A stretch of 64,000 nt of DNA from Alphaproteobacteria bacterium (GTDB lineage: Bacteria > Pseudomonadota > Alphaproteobacteria > Rhodobacterales > Rhodobacteraceae). The notes beneath the pieces were generated by a model. The model saw nothing but the letters and a program-made list of their open reading frames with translations, was not told the origin of the DNA and ran no database searches. Positions 53,626-62,331 of this stretch are shown piece by piece. Location: positions 1-64,000 of the forward strand of contig JAUHYC010000012.1 in the NCBI GenBank assembly GCA_030426685.1, read 5' to 3'. Made by a program: the position numbers and the translations under genes. Each line of letters opens with the position of its first letter. Position 1 is the first letter of the stretch.

Positions 53626-53650
53626 AAGAAAACCCGGCGCTGGGCCGGGT
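53626..53650 (-). terminator. Rho-independent terminator of mcd
   Basis: Minus strand: ACCCGGC (53650-53644), 5-base loop, GCCGGGT (53638-53632), then TTTCTTTG. Good stem plus T-rich tail, about 30 bases after the mcd stop. Confidence 0.8.
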
Positions 53651-53680
53651 CAAGTTGGGGAAACTGCGACGGGCGGGGAT

Positions 53681-55372
53681 TTAACCCAGCAACCGCCGCG
53701 CGATGACCTGCGCCTGAATCTCTGCGGCACCCTCAAAAATGTTCAGGATACGCGCGTCACACAGCACGCGGCTGATCTTGTACTCCAATGCGAACCCGTT
53801 GCCGCCGTGAATCTGCAACCCGTTATCCGCCGCCGCCCAGGCCACCCGGGCGCCCAGCAGCTTGGCCATGCCGGCCTCAAGGTCACACCGCTGTCCGTGG
53901 TCTTTTTCCCATGCAGAATAATAGGTTAGCTGCCGTGCGATCATGATCTCGACCGCCATCATCGCCAGCTTGCCCGAGACACGCGGGAAGTTGATCAGGG
54001 ACTTTCCGAATTGTTTGCGGTCCTGCGCGTATTGCATGGCGATATCCAGCGCGCATTGCGCCACGCCGATGGCACGGGCGGCTGTCTGGATGCGCGCGCT
54101 CTCGAAGGTTTCCATCAACTGCTTGAAACCCTTACCTTCTTCGCCGCCCAGAAGGTTCTCTCCCTTCACCTCAAAACCGTCAAACCCCAGCTCATATTCC
54201 TTCATGCCGCGGTATCCCAACACCTCAATCTCGCCACCGGTCATGCCGGGGGTGGGGAAGGGATCGTTATCCGTACCGGGTGTCTTTTCGGCCAGAAACA
54301 TGGACAGGCCACGATGGTCGGTGCTGTCGGGATCGGTGCGCGCGAGCAGGGTCATCACATGGGTGCGCGCAGCATGCGTGATCCATGTTTTATTGCCTGT
54401 TATCTCATAGTTACCGTCTTCCCCCTTGACGGCCCGCGTACGCAGGCTGCCCAAATCCGAGCCGGTATTGGGCTCGGTAAACACCGCCGTCGGCAGGATC
54501 TCGGCACTGGCCAGCTTGGGCAGCCAGTTGGCCTTTTGCTCATCCGTGCCGCCCGCGATGATCAGCTCCGCCGCAATCTCGGACCGGGTGCCCAACGAGC
54601 CCACGCCGATATAACCGCGCGACAGTTCCTCGGACACCACGCACATCGAGGCTTTGGACAGGCCAAACCCACCAAACTCCTCGGGGATGGTCAGGCCGAA
54701 TACACCCATTTCAGCCAGTTCTTCGATGATCTCGATCGGGATCAACTCGTCTTTCAGATGCCAATCATGCGCATTTGGTTCAACCTTTTCAACGGCATAG
54801 CGGCGGAACTGGTCGCGGATCATCTCAAGCTCATCATCCAGACCCGACGTGCCGAACATGGTCGCCCCGGACTGATCCTGCATCAGCTCGACCAGACGGC
54901 TCCGCGCCGCTTGCGAGTTGGCCTGCGCCATCAGGGTCTGCACCTCGCTGCACTGGAACCCCGAAAGCGCGTCCCAGCCAAGGCCAAGGTCTTGCAAACG
55001 AACGGTTTCCCCTTGGTTCATCGGGATGCCGCCCGCGATCTGGTGCAGATATTCACCAAAGGCAATCTGATGCAGCAATTGCTCCATCTCACCGAATTTC
55101 CCCTCGGTCTGCAGTGCTTCGGCCCAGCGTTGCATCTGTTGCAGCGATTGGTGGTAGGTTGCCAGCCAGGCCAGACCATGGGCTGCCGTCTGATGTGCCT
55201 CGATCAGCGCGCCCGAGATACGCCCCTCACTTGTCACCATTGCGCGTACCGAGTCGCGTGCTTTGTTGAACACCGTCTCAACCGGGGGCAGGGCCGCAGC
55301 GGTGAGTGTCAGAAGATCAGGTAAAACCGCTGGCTGCGTCATGTTCGTCATATCCTGTCCGTCATGGGCCAT
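53681..55372 (-). CDS. mcd: (2S)-Methylsuccinyl-CoA dehydrogenase
   Basis: 563 residues, FAD enzyme of the acyl-CoA dehydrogenase family with an N-terminal extension of about 170 residues before the usual domain, the known mark of Mcd in the ethylmalonyl-CoA pathway. Conserved text: GVFGLTIPEEFGGFGLSKASMCVVSEELSRGYIGVGSLGTRSEIAAELI, PTAVFTEPNTGSDLGSLRTRAV, QYAQDRKQFGKSL and LQIHGGNGFALEYKISRVLCDARILNIFEGAAEIQ. Converts methylsuccinyl-CoA to mesaconyl-CoA for acetate assimilation without a glyoxylate shunt. Other pathway genes (ccr, ecm) are not in this window. Confidence 0.88.
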   Translation of the reverse strand: MAHDGQDMTNMTQPAVLPDLLTLTAAALPPVETVFNKARDSVRAMVTSEGRISGALIEAHQTAAHGLAWLATYHQSLQQMQRWAEALQTEGKFGEMEQLLHQIAFGEYLHQIAGGIPMNQGETVRLQDLGLGWDALSGFQCSEVQTLMAQANSQAARSRLVELMQDQSGATMFGTSGLDDELEMIRDQFRRYAVEKVEPNAHDWHLKDELIPIEIIEELAEMGVFGLTIPEEFGGFGLSKASMCVVSEELSRGYIGVGSLGTRSEIAAELIIAGGTDEQKANWLPKLASAEILPTAVFTEPNTGSDLGSLRTRAVKGEDGNYEITGNKTWITHAARTHVMTLLARTDPDSTDHRGLSMFLAEKTPGTDNDPFPTPGMTGGEIEVLGYRGMKEYELGFDGFEVKGENLLGGEEGKGFKQLMETFESARIQTAARAIGVAQCALDIAMQYAQDRKQFGKSLINFPRVSGKLAMMAVEIMIARQLTYYSAWEKDHGQRCDLEAGMAKLLGARVAWAAADNGLQIHGGNGFALEYKISRVLCDARILNIFEGAAEIQAQVIARRLLG

Positions 55373-55409
55373 GAATCACGTCCTTTACTGGGTTGATTGG
55401 TCATACCAT

Positions 55410-55423
55410 GCTGCACGTGCAGC
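55410..55423. promoter_or_regulatory. Operator candidate upstream of mcd: GCTGCACGTGCAGC
   Basis: A perfect 14-bp palindrome 38-51 bases upstream of the mcd ATG. On the minus strand it lies between TTGTTG and TATGAC-like hexamers, i.e. in a possible promoter spacer. The plus-strand TauE gene starts 93 bases away. Confidence 0.5.
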
Positions 55424-55515
55424 GCAACAAAAATACTTAAATAACCCTGAAAAAGTTCAAATATTGCCCGAACGTTTTGCGATGCAGAAAAATCTCGGGG
55501 TGATATGTAGGTCAG

Positions 55516-56280
55516 ATGGACTTGTTTTTGCTGATGTCCCCACAGGATTTCTACCTTGCCATTGTCGTTGCCTTCGTGGCGGGCTGGGTCAAGGGTATGG
55601 TCGGATTCGCGATGCCGATGGTGCTGGTGTCGGGGCTGAGCATGATGTTGTCACCCGAACTGGCTCTGGCTGGTCTGATCCTGCCCACGCTGGTGACCAA
55701 CAGTGTGCAGGCCCTGCGCGAGGGTATGCTGGCGGCAGTGACCTCGATCCGCAAGTTTCGGGTGTTTCTGGGGGTCGGGCTGATCTTCCTGCTCGCCAGC
55801 GCGCAGCTGATCAAGCTATTATCCCCAAATGCTTTTTTGCTGATTCTGGGTGCACCGGTCTCGTTTTTTGCTTTGATTCAGCTGCTAGGGTTGAAGCTGA
55901 CGCTGCAGGCGCAATCGTTCAGGGTTGAGGCGATCGTGGGTGCGGTTGCGGGGGCGATCGGAGGCATCTCGGGTGTCTGGGGACCGCCAACCGTGGCCTA
56001 TCTGACTGCGCTGAACACGCCGAAGAAGGATCAGATGCGGGTTCAGGGCGTGATTTATGGGCTCGGCGCCGTGGCGCTTGTGGTTGCGCATCTGGGCTCG
56101 GGCATTCTGCGGGCTGAAACGGCAATGTTTTCAGCGTTGCTGATTGTTCCGGCGCTGGCCGGAATGCGCGGTGGTCAATTTCTGCAGGACCGCATCGATC
56201 AGGCGCAGTTCCGCAAGCTCACGCTGCTGGTGTTGCTGATCGCCGGGCTGAATCTGCTCAGGCGTGGCTTAACCGGCTAG
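55516..56280 (+). CDS. TauE/SafE-family permease
   Basis: 254 residues, about eight helices. AFVAGWVKGMVGFAMPMVLVSGLSMMLSPELALAGLILPTLVTNSVQAL and the second repeat GAVAGAIGGISGVWGPPTVAYLTALNTPKKDQMRVQGV are the family repeats. The family exports sulfite, sulfoacetate or other organosulfonates. No taurine or sulfonate genes adjoin it. The TAG stop lies in the CTAG shared with the convergent gene. Confidence 0.87.
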   Translation: MDLFLLMSPQDFYLAIVVAFVAGWVKGMVGFAMPMVLVSGLSMMLSPELALAGLILPTLVTNSVQALREGMLAAVTSIRKFRVFLGVGLIFLLASAQLIKLLSPNAFLLILGAPVSFFALIQLLGLKLTLQAQSFRVEAIVGAVAGAIGGISGVWGPPTVAYLTALNTPKKDQMRVQGVIYGLGAVALVVAHLGSGILRAETAMFSALLIVPALAGMRGGQFLQDRIDQAQFRKLTLLVLLIAGLNLLRRGLTG

Positions 56281-56819
56281 CGGCGGCTTTCGGCGAAACG
56301 GAACGCAAAGTGCAACCCCAGCATCAGGAAGAACAGGCCCGAGATATCGCCGATCAGATAGGCGACATATTCGGCGGTCGCGCTGCCAAAGGCCAGATTG
56401 GTTAGGCCTGAAACAAGGACCGAGGTCACAACCCCAACCCCCATGATGCACAGCCAGCAAGGATTCCGGCCAGCGCGGGGGAACAGATCCCACCCCAGCG
56501 CTTTGCAGGCGTAGAACACCGCCGGGACGGTTGTGACCGCGATGGCGATGGCCAGCAATCGACTGGGCAGGAAGACATCTGCACCGCCGATCATGGAAAA
56601 GACGATGAAAACACCCGGCGACAGGGCGAATATGGCACGCCACCCCAATAGCCATGCTGACAGTACCCGCACCCCATGCGGCAGAAACAGCAGGCTGGCG
56701 TGGCTGGGATATTCTGGAAAGAACACGTTTTGCATGGGCATCAGCACCTCAAACGTGAGGAGCGATGCCGCCACATAGGCTGCAGACGCAAAAAAGGTGT
56801 CAGAGGCCCATCCTTGCAC
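56277..56819 (-). CDS. Membrane protein, function unknown
   Basis: 180 residues from a GTG start, five or six helices: FFASAAYVAASLLTFEVLMP, LLFLPHGVRVLSAWLLGWRAIFALSPGVFIVF, LLAIAIAVTTVPAVFYACKAL and two more. The block FLPHGVRVLSAWLLG is distinctive and resembles the sensor part of MASE1-type proteins, but no kinase or cyclase domain follows. Precedes nothing in operon; the winged-helix gene is upstream with a 32-base gap. Confidence 0.65.
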   Translation of the reverse strand: MQGWASDTFFASAAYVAASLLTFEVLMPMQNVFFPEYPSHASLLFLPHGVRVLSAWLLGWRAIFALSPGVFIVFSMIGGADVFLPSRLLAIAIAVTTVPAVFYACKALGWDLFPRAGRNPCWLCIMGVGVVTSVLVSGLTNLAFGSATAEYVAYLIGDISGLFFLMLGLHFAFRFAESRR

Positions 56820-56851
56820 GGAGATCAGCCGTTTCCCATCAGGAGGAGATG

Positions 56852-57142
56852 CTACCGGGGCGCATGAACCACATACCGCCCACGATTGGCGCTGCCGCTT
56901 TGTGAAAGATAGCCTTTCTGCACCAGCGATTTCAGCGCCCGGAAGAATGTCGGGCGTGAGACGGTCCGAACCAGCGTATGTTCGATCAGGCCAAAGGTGC
57001 GCACCTCGCTGTCGGCTTTCGAAAGTTCCTCGGCGGCATAGTAGATGTCACGCTCGACCGGGGTCAGTTCTTCCAGACCCAGAGTGCGTTCCATGCTTTG
57101 CATCAGCTTGCGCAGTTCGGTGAGTTTTGAGATTTCGGTCAT
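56852..57142 (-). CDS. Small winged-helix DNA-binding protein
   Basis: 96 residues. The helix-turn-helix is seen as TLVRTVSRPTFFRALKSLVQKGYLSQSGSANRGRYVVHAP (about residues 55-96): recognition helix SRPTFFRALKSLVQKGYL and a Gly/Arg wing, preceded by a helical dimer region (LTPVERDIYYAAEELSKAD). Similar to small MarR/PadR-like regulators. Target could be the downstream membrane gene. No ligand site visible. Confidence 0.7.
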   Translation of the reverse strand: MTEISKLTELRKLMQSMERTLGLEELTPVERDIYYAAEELSKADSEVRTFGLIEHTLVRTVSRPTFFRALKSLVQKGYLSQSGSANRGRYVVHAPR

Positions 57143-57464
57143 TGCCTACCTGTCTGTTTCCGCGTCAGACTGATGCGCTCCGAAAGGCCCAGGCCTTTGC
57201 AACTCATCAATCCAACACCCATCCCCATGTGGACTTAATCGTTACCTATGTTGAAGCGGACCAATGCGAAGGTGTGAGTATCATCGCCAAGCCGCGCCGT
57301 CATCTTTACGCAAGGACCTGGTTTGACAAATCGCGGGCCCCGTCGTTCTGATGATGGCATGGGATAGCGCAAGTTAACAACTCTCGCAATGCACTTGTCA
57401 GCCTGCCCGCAGTGCTGCCAACGTAACAAGAGCAGGAGAGGGGGCGTGGCAGCCCCCGCCCCGA
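57143..57464. other. Intergenic region without a supported gene
   Basis: 322 bases between the winged-helix gene and pckA, whose 3' end faces in. A short frame (57127-57351, plus) has no conserved features and no good ribosome-binding site. The only structure I see is a GGGGGC / GCCCCC hairpin at 57440-57457, 8 bases after the pckA stop. Confidence 0.6.
57440..57457 (-). terminator. Hairpin after pckA
   Basis: GGGGGC-GTGGCA-GCCCCC, a perfect 6-bp stem just after the pckA stop. The tail on the minus strand is TCTCCTGCTCTTG, only moderately T-rich, so termination may be partial. Confidence 0.45.
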
Positions 57465-59063
57465 TCAGCCGATGGCGACGGCTTTGATGTCTTCGTCGAT
57501 GAAGGGCAGATATTGCTCGAAGTTCTCGGCAAACATCTGCACCAGCTTTTCTGCCTGTTTGTCGAAGGCCGCCTGATCGTCCCAAGTGCGCCGCGGGTCC
57601 AGCAGCACTTCGGGCACACCGGGCACCGAGACCGGTACGTCAAAGCCAAAATTGGCATCCTTGCGGTATTCCGCATCCGCCAACGATCCATCTAGCGCGG
57701 CAGTCAGCAGGGCGCGTGTGGCCTTGATTGGCATCCGGCTTCCAACACCATAGGCACCGCCGGTCCAACCGGTGTTGACCAACCAGCAGGTTGCGCCGTG
57801 CTGGGCGATCTTGTCACGCAGCAGGTTGCCATAGGCCTCAGGGCGGCGCGGCATGAACGGTGCACCAAAGCAGGTCGAGAAGGTCGGCTGCGGTTCGGTG
57901 ACACCGCGCTCGGTCCCCGCAACCTTCGAGGTGAAGCCCGACAGGAAGTGGTACATTGCCTGCGCCGGTGTCAGCCGCGCGATGGGGGGCAGTACGCCGA
58001 ACGCATCGCAGGTCAGCATGATGATATTTTTGGGGTGTCCGCCCAAGGCTGATTTCGATGCGTTCGAGATGTATTCCAACGGATAGGCGCATCGCATGTT
58101 CGCAGTCAGCGAGTCGTCTTCGAAATCCAGTTCTTTGGTCTCAGGGTCAAAGACCATGTTCTCGATCACGGTGCCGAACTTGCTGGTTGTCGCGTAAATC
58201 TCGGGCTCGGCCTCGGCATTGAGGTTGATGGTCTTGGCATAACAGCCGCCTTCGAAATTGAAGGTGCCGCGATCCGACCAGCCATGTTCGTCATCGCCGA
58301 TCAGCACCCGCGCCGGATCTGCCGACAGGGTGGTTTTACCGGTGCCCGACAGACCAAAAAACACAGCAGTGTCGACCGGATTGCCGACGGCATGGTTGGC
58401 CGAGCAGTGCATCGGCATCACGCCTTTTTCAGGCAGCATGTAGTTCAGCAGGGTAAAGACGGATTTCTTGTTCTCACCCGCGTATTCGGTGCCGCCGATC
58501 AGGATCAGCTTACGGTCGAAGTTCAGCGCAATCACTGTCTCGCTGCGACAGTCATGCTTGGCCGGATCGGCCTTAAAGCTGGGGCAGTTGACGATAGTGA
58601 AGTCTGCGACGAACTCGTCCAGATCCTCGCGATCCGGGCGGCGCAGCAAGTGGCGGATGAACAGGTTGTGCCAGGCCAGCTCGGTCACCATCCGCACGTT
58701 GATCGAATAGCTGGGGTCGGCTCCGCCGACGAGGTCCTGAACAAAGTAATCGCGGCCTTTCATATGGGCCAGCATGTCTTCGTACAGAGCATCAAAGCCT
58801 TCGGGGCTCATGGCGGCGTTGTTTTCCCACCAGATGCTGTCGGCGACGCTGTCGGTCTTCACGACATGCTTGTCCTTGGGCGACCGGCCGGTGAATTTGC
58901 CGGTGGTGACCAGAAAGGCCCCGCCATTGCCGAGCGTGCCTTCGCCGCGCTTCAGCGCCTCTTCGATCAGCGCCGGCTCCATGTAGTTGTAATAGACATT
59001 GCCCAGACCCTCGATGCCCTGATCCTCGAGGCGGAATTGCGGGTTAACCCGTCCAGATGTCAT
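57465..59063 (-). CDS. pckA: Phosphoenolpyruvate carboxykinase (ATP)
   Basis: 532 residues. Makes PEP from oxaloacetate and ATP at the entry to gluconeogenesis. Kinase-1a loop [14 protein letters not shown], metal/substrate blocks [11 protein letters not shown]-preceding [12 protein letters not shown] and [27 protein letters not shown], and the C-terminal [18 protein letters not shown] at 59063 with an AGGAGA site. Divergent from chvI across a repeat-rich gap; in Agrobacterium the neighbouring ChvG-ChvI system controls pckA, so control here is likely but inferred. Confidence 0.96.
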   Translation of the reverse strand: MTSGRVNPQFRLEDQGIEGLGNVYYNYMEPALIEEALKRGEGTLGNGGAFLVTTGKFTGRSPKDKHVVKTDSVADSIWWENNAAMSPEGFDALYEDMLAHMKGRDYFVQDLVGGADPSYSINVRMVTELAWHNLFIRHLLRRPDREDLDEFVADFTIVNCPSFKADPAKHDCRSETVIALNFDRKLILIGGTEYAGENKKSVFTLLNYMLPEKGVMPMHCSANHAVGNPVDTAVFFGLSGTGKTTLSADPARVLIGDDEHGWSDRGTFNFEGGCYAKTINLNAEAEPEIYATTSKFGTVIENMVFDPETKELDFEDDSLTANMRCAYPLEYISNASKSALGGHPKNIIMLTCDAFGVLPPIARLTPAQAMYHFLSGFTSKVAGTERGVTEPQPTFSTCFGAPFMPRRPEAYGNLLRDKIAQHGATCWLVNTGWTGGAYGVGSRMPIKATRALLTAALDGSLADAEYRKDANFGFDVPVSVPGVPEVLLDPRRTWDDQAAFDKQAEKLVQMFAENFEQYLPFIDEDIKAVAIG

Positions 59064-59410
59064 GTGTGTCTTCTCCTGTGGCGGCGCTTTGGCAGTTGGC
59101 CGGGTGCGCCATTGGGGCAGATGCCGGCAACAAACCAGCGGTCAGGCGGGTCTTATCACGGTCGTTCATGGCATGAACAGGCGGCTTTGCCGCAGTTAGC
59201 GCAACCAAGTAAAAGTTTAGCGCAACCAAAGATATACTGCTGAAAATACGAGCCGTTTTCCGGGAAACGATACGGCTTTTTTGCCGCAACTCTGTGGCAA
59301 CAATCTCACGATTCGCAGATACAGTTTGATTCGCGGCCTTAAAAAAGCCAAAAATACCCTACTAATAAGCGGAATACCGCGTATGTGAGCAGGAACAAGG
59401 GGCGACCCCG
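59064..59410. promoter_or_regulatory. pckA/chvI divergent regulatory region
   Basis: 347 bases without a gene. From left: a 15-bp palindrome GTTCATGGCATGAAC (59164-59178); a small stem GCGGC-TTT-GCCGC (59181-59193); two identical 13-bp direct repeats TTAGCGCAACCAA (59196-59208 and 59217-59229, period 21 bp); a TATACT hexamer (59233-59238); a stem-loop ending in a T6 run (59251-59282). ChvI is an OmpR-type regulator and such proteins bind tandem repeats, so the direct repeat is a candidate site. Confidence 0.55.
59251..59282 (+). terminator. Terminator-like hairpin in the pckA/chvI gap
   Basis: AGCCGT (59251-59256) pairs with ACGGCT (59272-59277), with an inner TTTCC/GGAAA stem and a T6 run to 59282. 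It is upstream of chvI on the same strand, where no upstream gene needs a terminator, so it could be an attenuator or end a short leader RNA. Confidence 0.4.
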
Positions 59411-60115
59411 ATGTCAAAGATTGCACTGGTGGATGATGACAGAAACATTCTGACATCCGTATCCATGACGCTTGAGGCCGAGGGCTTTGAGGTAGAAACA
59501 TATAACGATGGTCAGGCGGCGCTGGACGCGTTCAACAAGAAGCTGCCGGACATGGCCGTTTTGGATATCAAGATGCCGCGTATGGACGGCATGGACCTGC
59601 TGCAACGGCTGCGGCAGAAAACCCAGATGCCAGTCATTTTCCTGACCTCCAAGGATGATGAGATCGACGAAGTGCTGGGTCTGCGCATGGGTGCGGACGA
59701 CTACGTCAAGAAGCCCTTCTCGCAGCGCCTTCTGGTGGAACGCATCCGCGCGCTGCTGCGCCGCCAGGAAGCGGTCGAGGGCGATGCGGGCAGTGTCGCC
59801 ACCGGCGATACCAAAGTCATGGAACGCGGCGAGCTGCGGATGGACCCGCTGCGCCATGCGGTCAGCTGGAAGGGCAATGATGTCTCGCTGACCGTGACTG
59901 AATTCCTGCTGTTGCAGGCATTGGCGCAACGTCCGGGTTTTGTCAAAAGCCGCGATCAGTTGATGGATGTGGCCTATGACGATCAGGTCTATGTGGATGA
60001 CCGCACCATCGACAGCCACATCAAGCGCCTGCGCAAAAAAATGCGTGCCGCCGACCCCGAGTTCTCGGCGATTGAAACGCTATATGGTATTGGATACCGC
60101 TATAACGAAGAATAG
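59411..60115 (+). CDS. chvI: Response regulator ChvI
   Basis: 234 residues. Receiver domain [28 protein letters not shown] with phospho-acceptor Asp52 ([15 protein letters not shown]) and Lys in [10 protein letters not shown]; OmpR-type DNA-binding domain from about residue 135 ending [37 protein letters not shown], the family's typical end. Master regulator of acid and envelope stress in alphaproteobacteria. Followed after 32 bases by its kinase. Confidence 0.93.
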   Translation: MSKIALVDDDRNILTSVSMTLEAEGFEVETYNDGQAALDAFNKKLPDMAVLDIKMPRMDGMDLLQRLRQKTQMPVIFLTSKDDEIDEVLGLRMGADDYVKKPFSQRLLVERIRALLRRQEAVEGDAGSVATGDTKVMERGELRMDPLRHAVSWKGNDVSLTVTEFLLLQALAQRPGFVKSRDQLMDVAYDDQVYVDDRTIDSHIKRLRKKMRAADPEFSAIETLYGIGYRYNEE

Positions 60116-60147
60116 GCGCGGCCGTTTTTTGGGGGTCCAGAGGTCTC

Positions 60148-61857
60148 GTGCGCGATACTGAACACGCCAATCAAGTGCGCGACGCGGACGTCGTACTTGG
60201 GGATGACTGGGTCATTCCCCAAGATCCCGAATCTGCTGAACTGCGCGCCAAGCGATCAAGCCGCAACCTGTTCACGTTGCGCCATTCGCCTTTGGCGCGC
60301 CGGATTATCACATTCAACCTGATCGCGCTGGTCACTCTGGTGGCCGGGCTTCTTTACCTGGACGACACGCGCAAACAGCGGGTGCAGCAGACCGCGCGCA
60401 ATCTGGTCGGTGATGCGCAGCTGGTCAGCAACGTGTTCGAGACCCAGCTGCGCCAGCCAGCCCCCGGTGGTGCAACCGCGCTGGACGTGCGTGACACCCT
60501 CTCGGGCCTCAGCCTGCCCGAAGGCGGCGAGGTCTTTGTCTACGACCGCACAGGTACGCTGATTGGCTGGACGCGTGGGGCCTCAGCATCGGCTGATCTG
60601 CCCAGCCTGCTGCGCCAGAACTCGGACGGTGCAACAGGCAGTACACTGATCAGCGATGCGTTGAACGCGGTCTGGAACGGTATCTCGGCGATTTTCAGCG
60701 GCGCGTCGGGGCGCGAAGCCCCGACGCTTGCGCAGCGCGTGCAGGAGATGATTCCGCAAGCCCTGGACGGCGGAATGCAGGTACAGGCCGTGAAGGATGA
60801 TCTGGGGCAGACCGTGATTGTGGCGGTGGCACCGATTCTCTTGGAGGAGGCACCGGTAGGCGCGGTTGCCATGGCAGGCCCCGCCGGTGAGATCGATGCC
60901 CTTGCCCGCAAGGAACAGGAGCGCATCCTGCAGATGTTTGTCGTGGCGCTGCTGGTCTCGATCGGCCTGAGCCTTGTTCTGGCCTCGACCATCGCCAATC
61001 CGCTGGCCGATCTGGCCTCGGCTGCCGAGATGGGCAAGGACCGCGGGGCCGGTGTCAATCCAGGACGCATCCGCATTCCTGACCTCAGCGCACGGCCGGA
61101 TGAGATCGGCCGCCTCAGCCAGGCGCTGCGCGGCATGGTCACGGCGCTTTACAACCGCATTGATGCCAACGAACAATTCGCCGCTGACGTGGCGCATGAG
61201 ATCAAGAACCCGCTTGCCAGCCTGCAATCGGCCGTGGGCACCATGCGCATGGTCAAACGCGACGATCAGCGAGAAAAGCTGTTGGGCGTCATCGAACATG
61301 ACGTGCGGCGGCTGGACCGTCTGGTCAGCGACATCTCGAACGCGTCGCGACTGGATGCGGAATTGGTGAAAGAAGAAGAGCAGCCCTTTGACCTGCTCAA
61401 GCTGCTGAACAACATCGGCCAGTATCTGGGGGAGGAGGCCCGTTCCAAAGGGATCGACTACATCACCGATCTGCCCTCCGATCCCATCGTGATTAACGGG
61501 CTTGAGGCGCGTCTGGCCCAGGTCTTTGTCAACCTGATCACCAACGCCATATCCTTCTGCGAAGACAAGGATGCGATCCGCGTCTGGGTGCGCCGCCGCG
61601 ATAACCGGGTGCTCATCGTGGTCGAAGATACCGGCCCCGGCATACCCGATCAGGCGCTGACCAAGATTTTCAAGCGCTTCTATTCACAGCGCCCCGAAGA
61701 GCATTTCGGTAACAATTCCGGCCTCGGACTGGCGATCTCGAAGCAAATCGTCGAAGCCCATGGTGGCGTGATTTGGGCCGAGAACATCCGCCCGACCGAA
61801 ACCGACATCACCTCGGACCCGCTGGGCGCGCGGTTTGTGGTTGGGCTTCCCGTCTAG
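60148..61857 (+). CDS. chvG: Sensor histidine kinase ChvG
   Basis: 569 residues from a GTG. Cytosolic lead, TM1 (FNLIALVTLVAGLLYL, about 55-70), a periplasmic sensor of about 180 residues, TM2 (MFVVALLVSIGLSLVLASTI, about 260-280), HAMP, and a kinase core with phospho-acceptor His350 in FAADVAHEIKNPLASLQ; N, G1 and G2 boxes are NLITNAISFCEDKD, VVEDTGPGIPDQAL and NNSGLGLAISKQIV. In relatives the periplasmic ExoR protein inhibits it; exoR is not in this window. Confidence 0.93.
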   Translation: MRDTEHANQVRDADVVLGDDWVIPQDPESAELRAKRSSRNLFTLRHSPLARRIITFNLIALVTLVAGLLYLDDTRKQRVQQTARNLVGDAQLVSNVFETQLRQPAPGGATALDVRDTLSGLSLPEGGEVFVYDRTGTLIGWTRGASASADLPSLLRQNSDGATGSTLISDALNAVWNGISAIFSGASGREAPTLAQRVQEMIPQALDGGMQVQAVKDDLGQTVIVAVAPILLEEAPVGAVAMAGPAGEIDALARKEQERILQMFVVALLVSIGLSLVLASTIANPLADLASAAEMGKDRGAGVNPGRIRIPDLSARPDEIGRLSQALRGMVTALYNRIDANEQFAADVAHEIKNPLASLQSAVGTMRMVKRDDQREKLLGVIEHDVRRLDRLVSDISNASRLDAELVKEEEQPFDLLKLLNNIGQYLGEEARSKGIDYITDLPSDPIVINGLEARLAQVFVNLITNAISFCEDKDAIRVWVRRRDNRVLIVVEDTGPGIPDQALTKIFKRFYSQRPEEHFGNNSGLGLAISKQIVEAHGGVIWAENIRPTETDITSDPLGARFVVGLPV

Positions 61858-61860
61858 ATC

Positions 61861-62331
61861 ATGGGCGGGGACCCTCTTTCCGACATTGCGGAACAGGATG
61901 CGGCTTGTGTTCATGCCAGCTGCGTTGCAGTGCAGGGTGCCGGCGTGCTGATCACCGGGGTGTCTGGGGCCGGGAAATCGGCGCTGGCGCTGCAAATGAT
62001 GGCGCTGGGGGCGCAGTTCGTCGCGGATGACAGGGTTGCGCTTTCCACAAAGGGCGCGCAGGTGCTGGCAGACGCGGTGCCGCCGATCCGCGGGCTGATC
62101 GAAGCGCGGGGCATCGGCCTCTTGCGGGCCGAATCGATAGGGCCGGTGCCGCTTGCCTATGTGGTCGATCTGGACCAGAACGAACCGGCGAGACTGCCCG
62201 AACCGACCGAGGTCCGTGTGTTGAGGCAATCTGTTCCCTTGCTTCGCGCCGCAGCCGTACCCAATTTGAGTGCAGCATTGATGCAACTGTTGAAACTGGG
62301 GCGCGTTAGCCCGGAATGGCCGAATACATGA
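61861..62331 (+). CDS. hprK: HPr kinase/phosphorylase, short alphaproteobacterial form
   Basis: 156 residues: only the C-terminal catalytic domain, without the N-terminal half of the Firmicutes enzyme (about 310). Walker A GVSGAGKSALALQM (33-46) and the HprK signature GLIEARGIGLLRAES are present. Acts on Ser46 of HPr, and that Ser is present in the ptsH product encoded 1.3 kb downstream. ATG three bases after chvG; the end overlaps rapZ. Confidence 0.92.
   Translation: MGGDPLSDIAEQDAACVHASCVAVQGAGVLITGVSGAGKSALALQMMALGAQFVADDRVALSTKGAQVLADAVPPIRGLIEARGIGLLRAESIGPVPLAYVVDLDQNEPARLPEPTEVRVLRQSVPLLRAAAVPNLSAALMQLLKLGRVSPEWPNT

Noticed and set aside
54011-55324. A 437-codon frame antisense to mcd
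   Set aside because: Shadow of a conserved enzyme gene; no recognisable protein features.
57127-57351. Small plus-strand frame of 74 codons before pckA
   Set aside because: No ribosome-binding site, no hydrophobic or conserved pattern, and it overlaps the start of the winged-helix gene.
58284-59243. A 319-codon frame antisense to pckA running into the regulatory gap
   Set aside because: Opposite a clear pckA; the part in the gap overlaps the repeats and has no ribosome-binding site.
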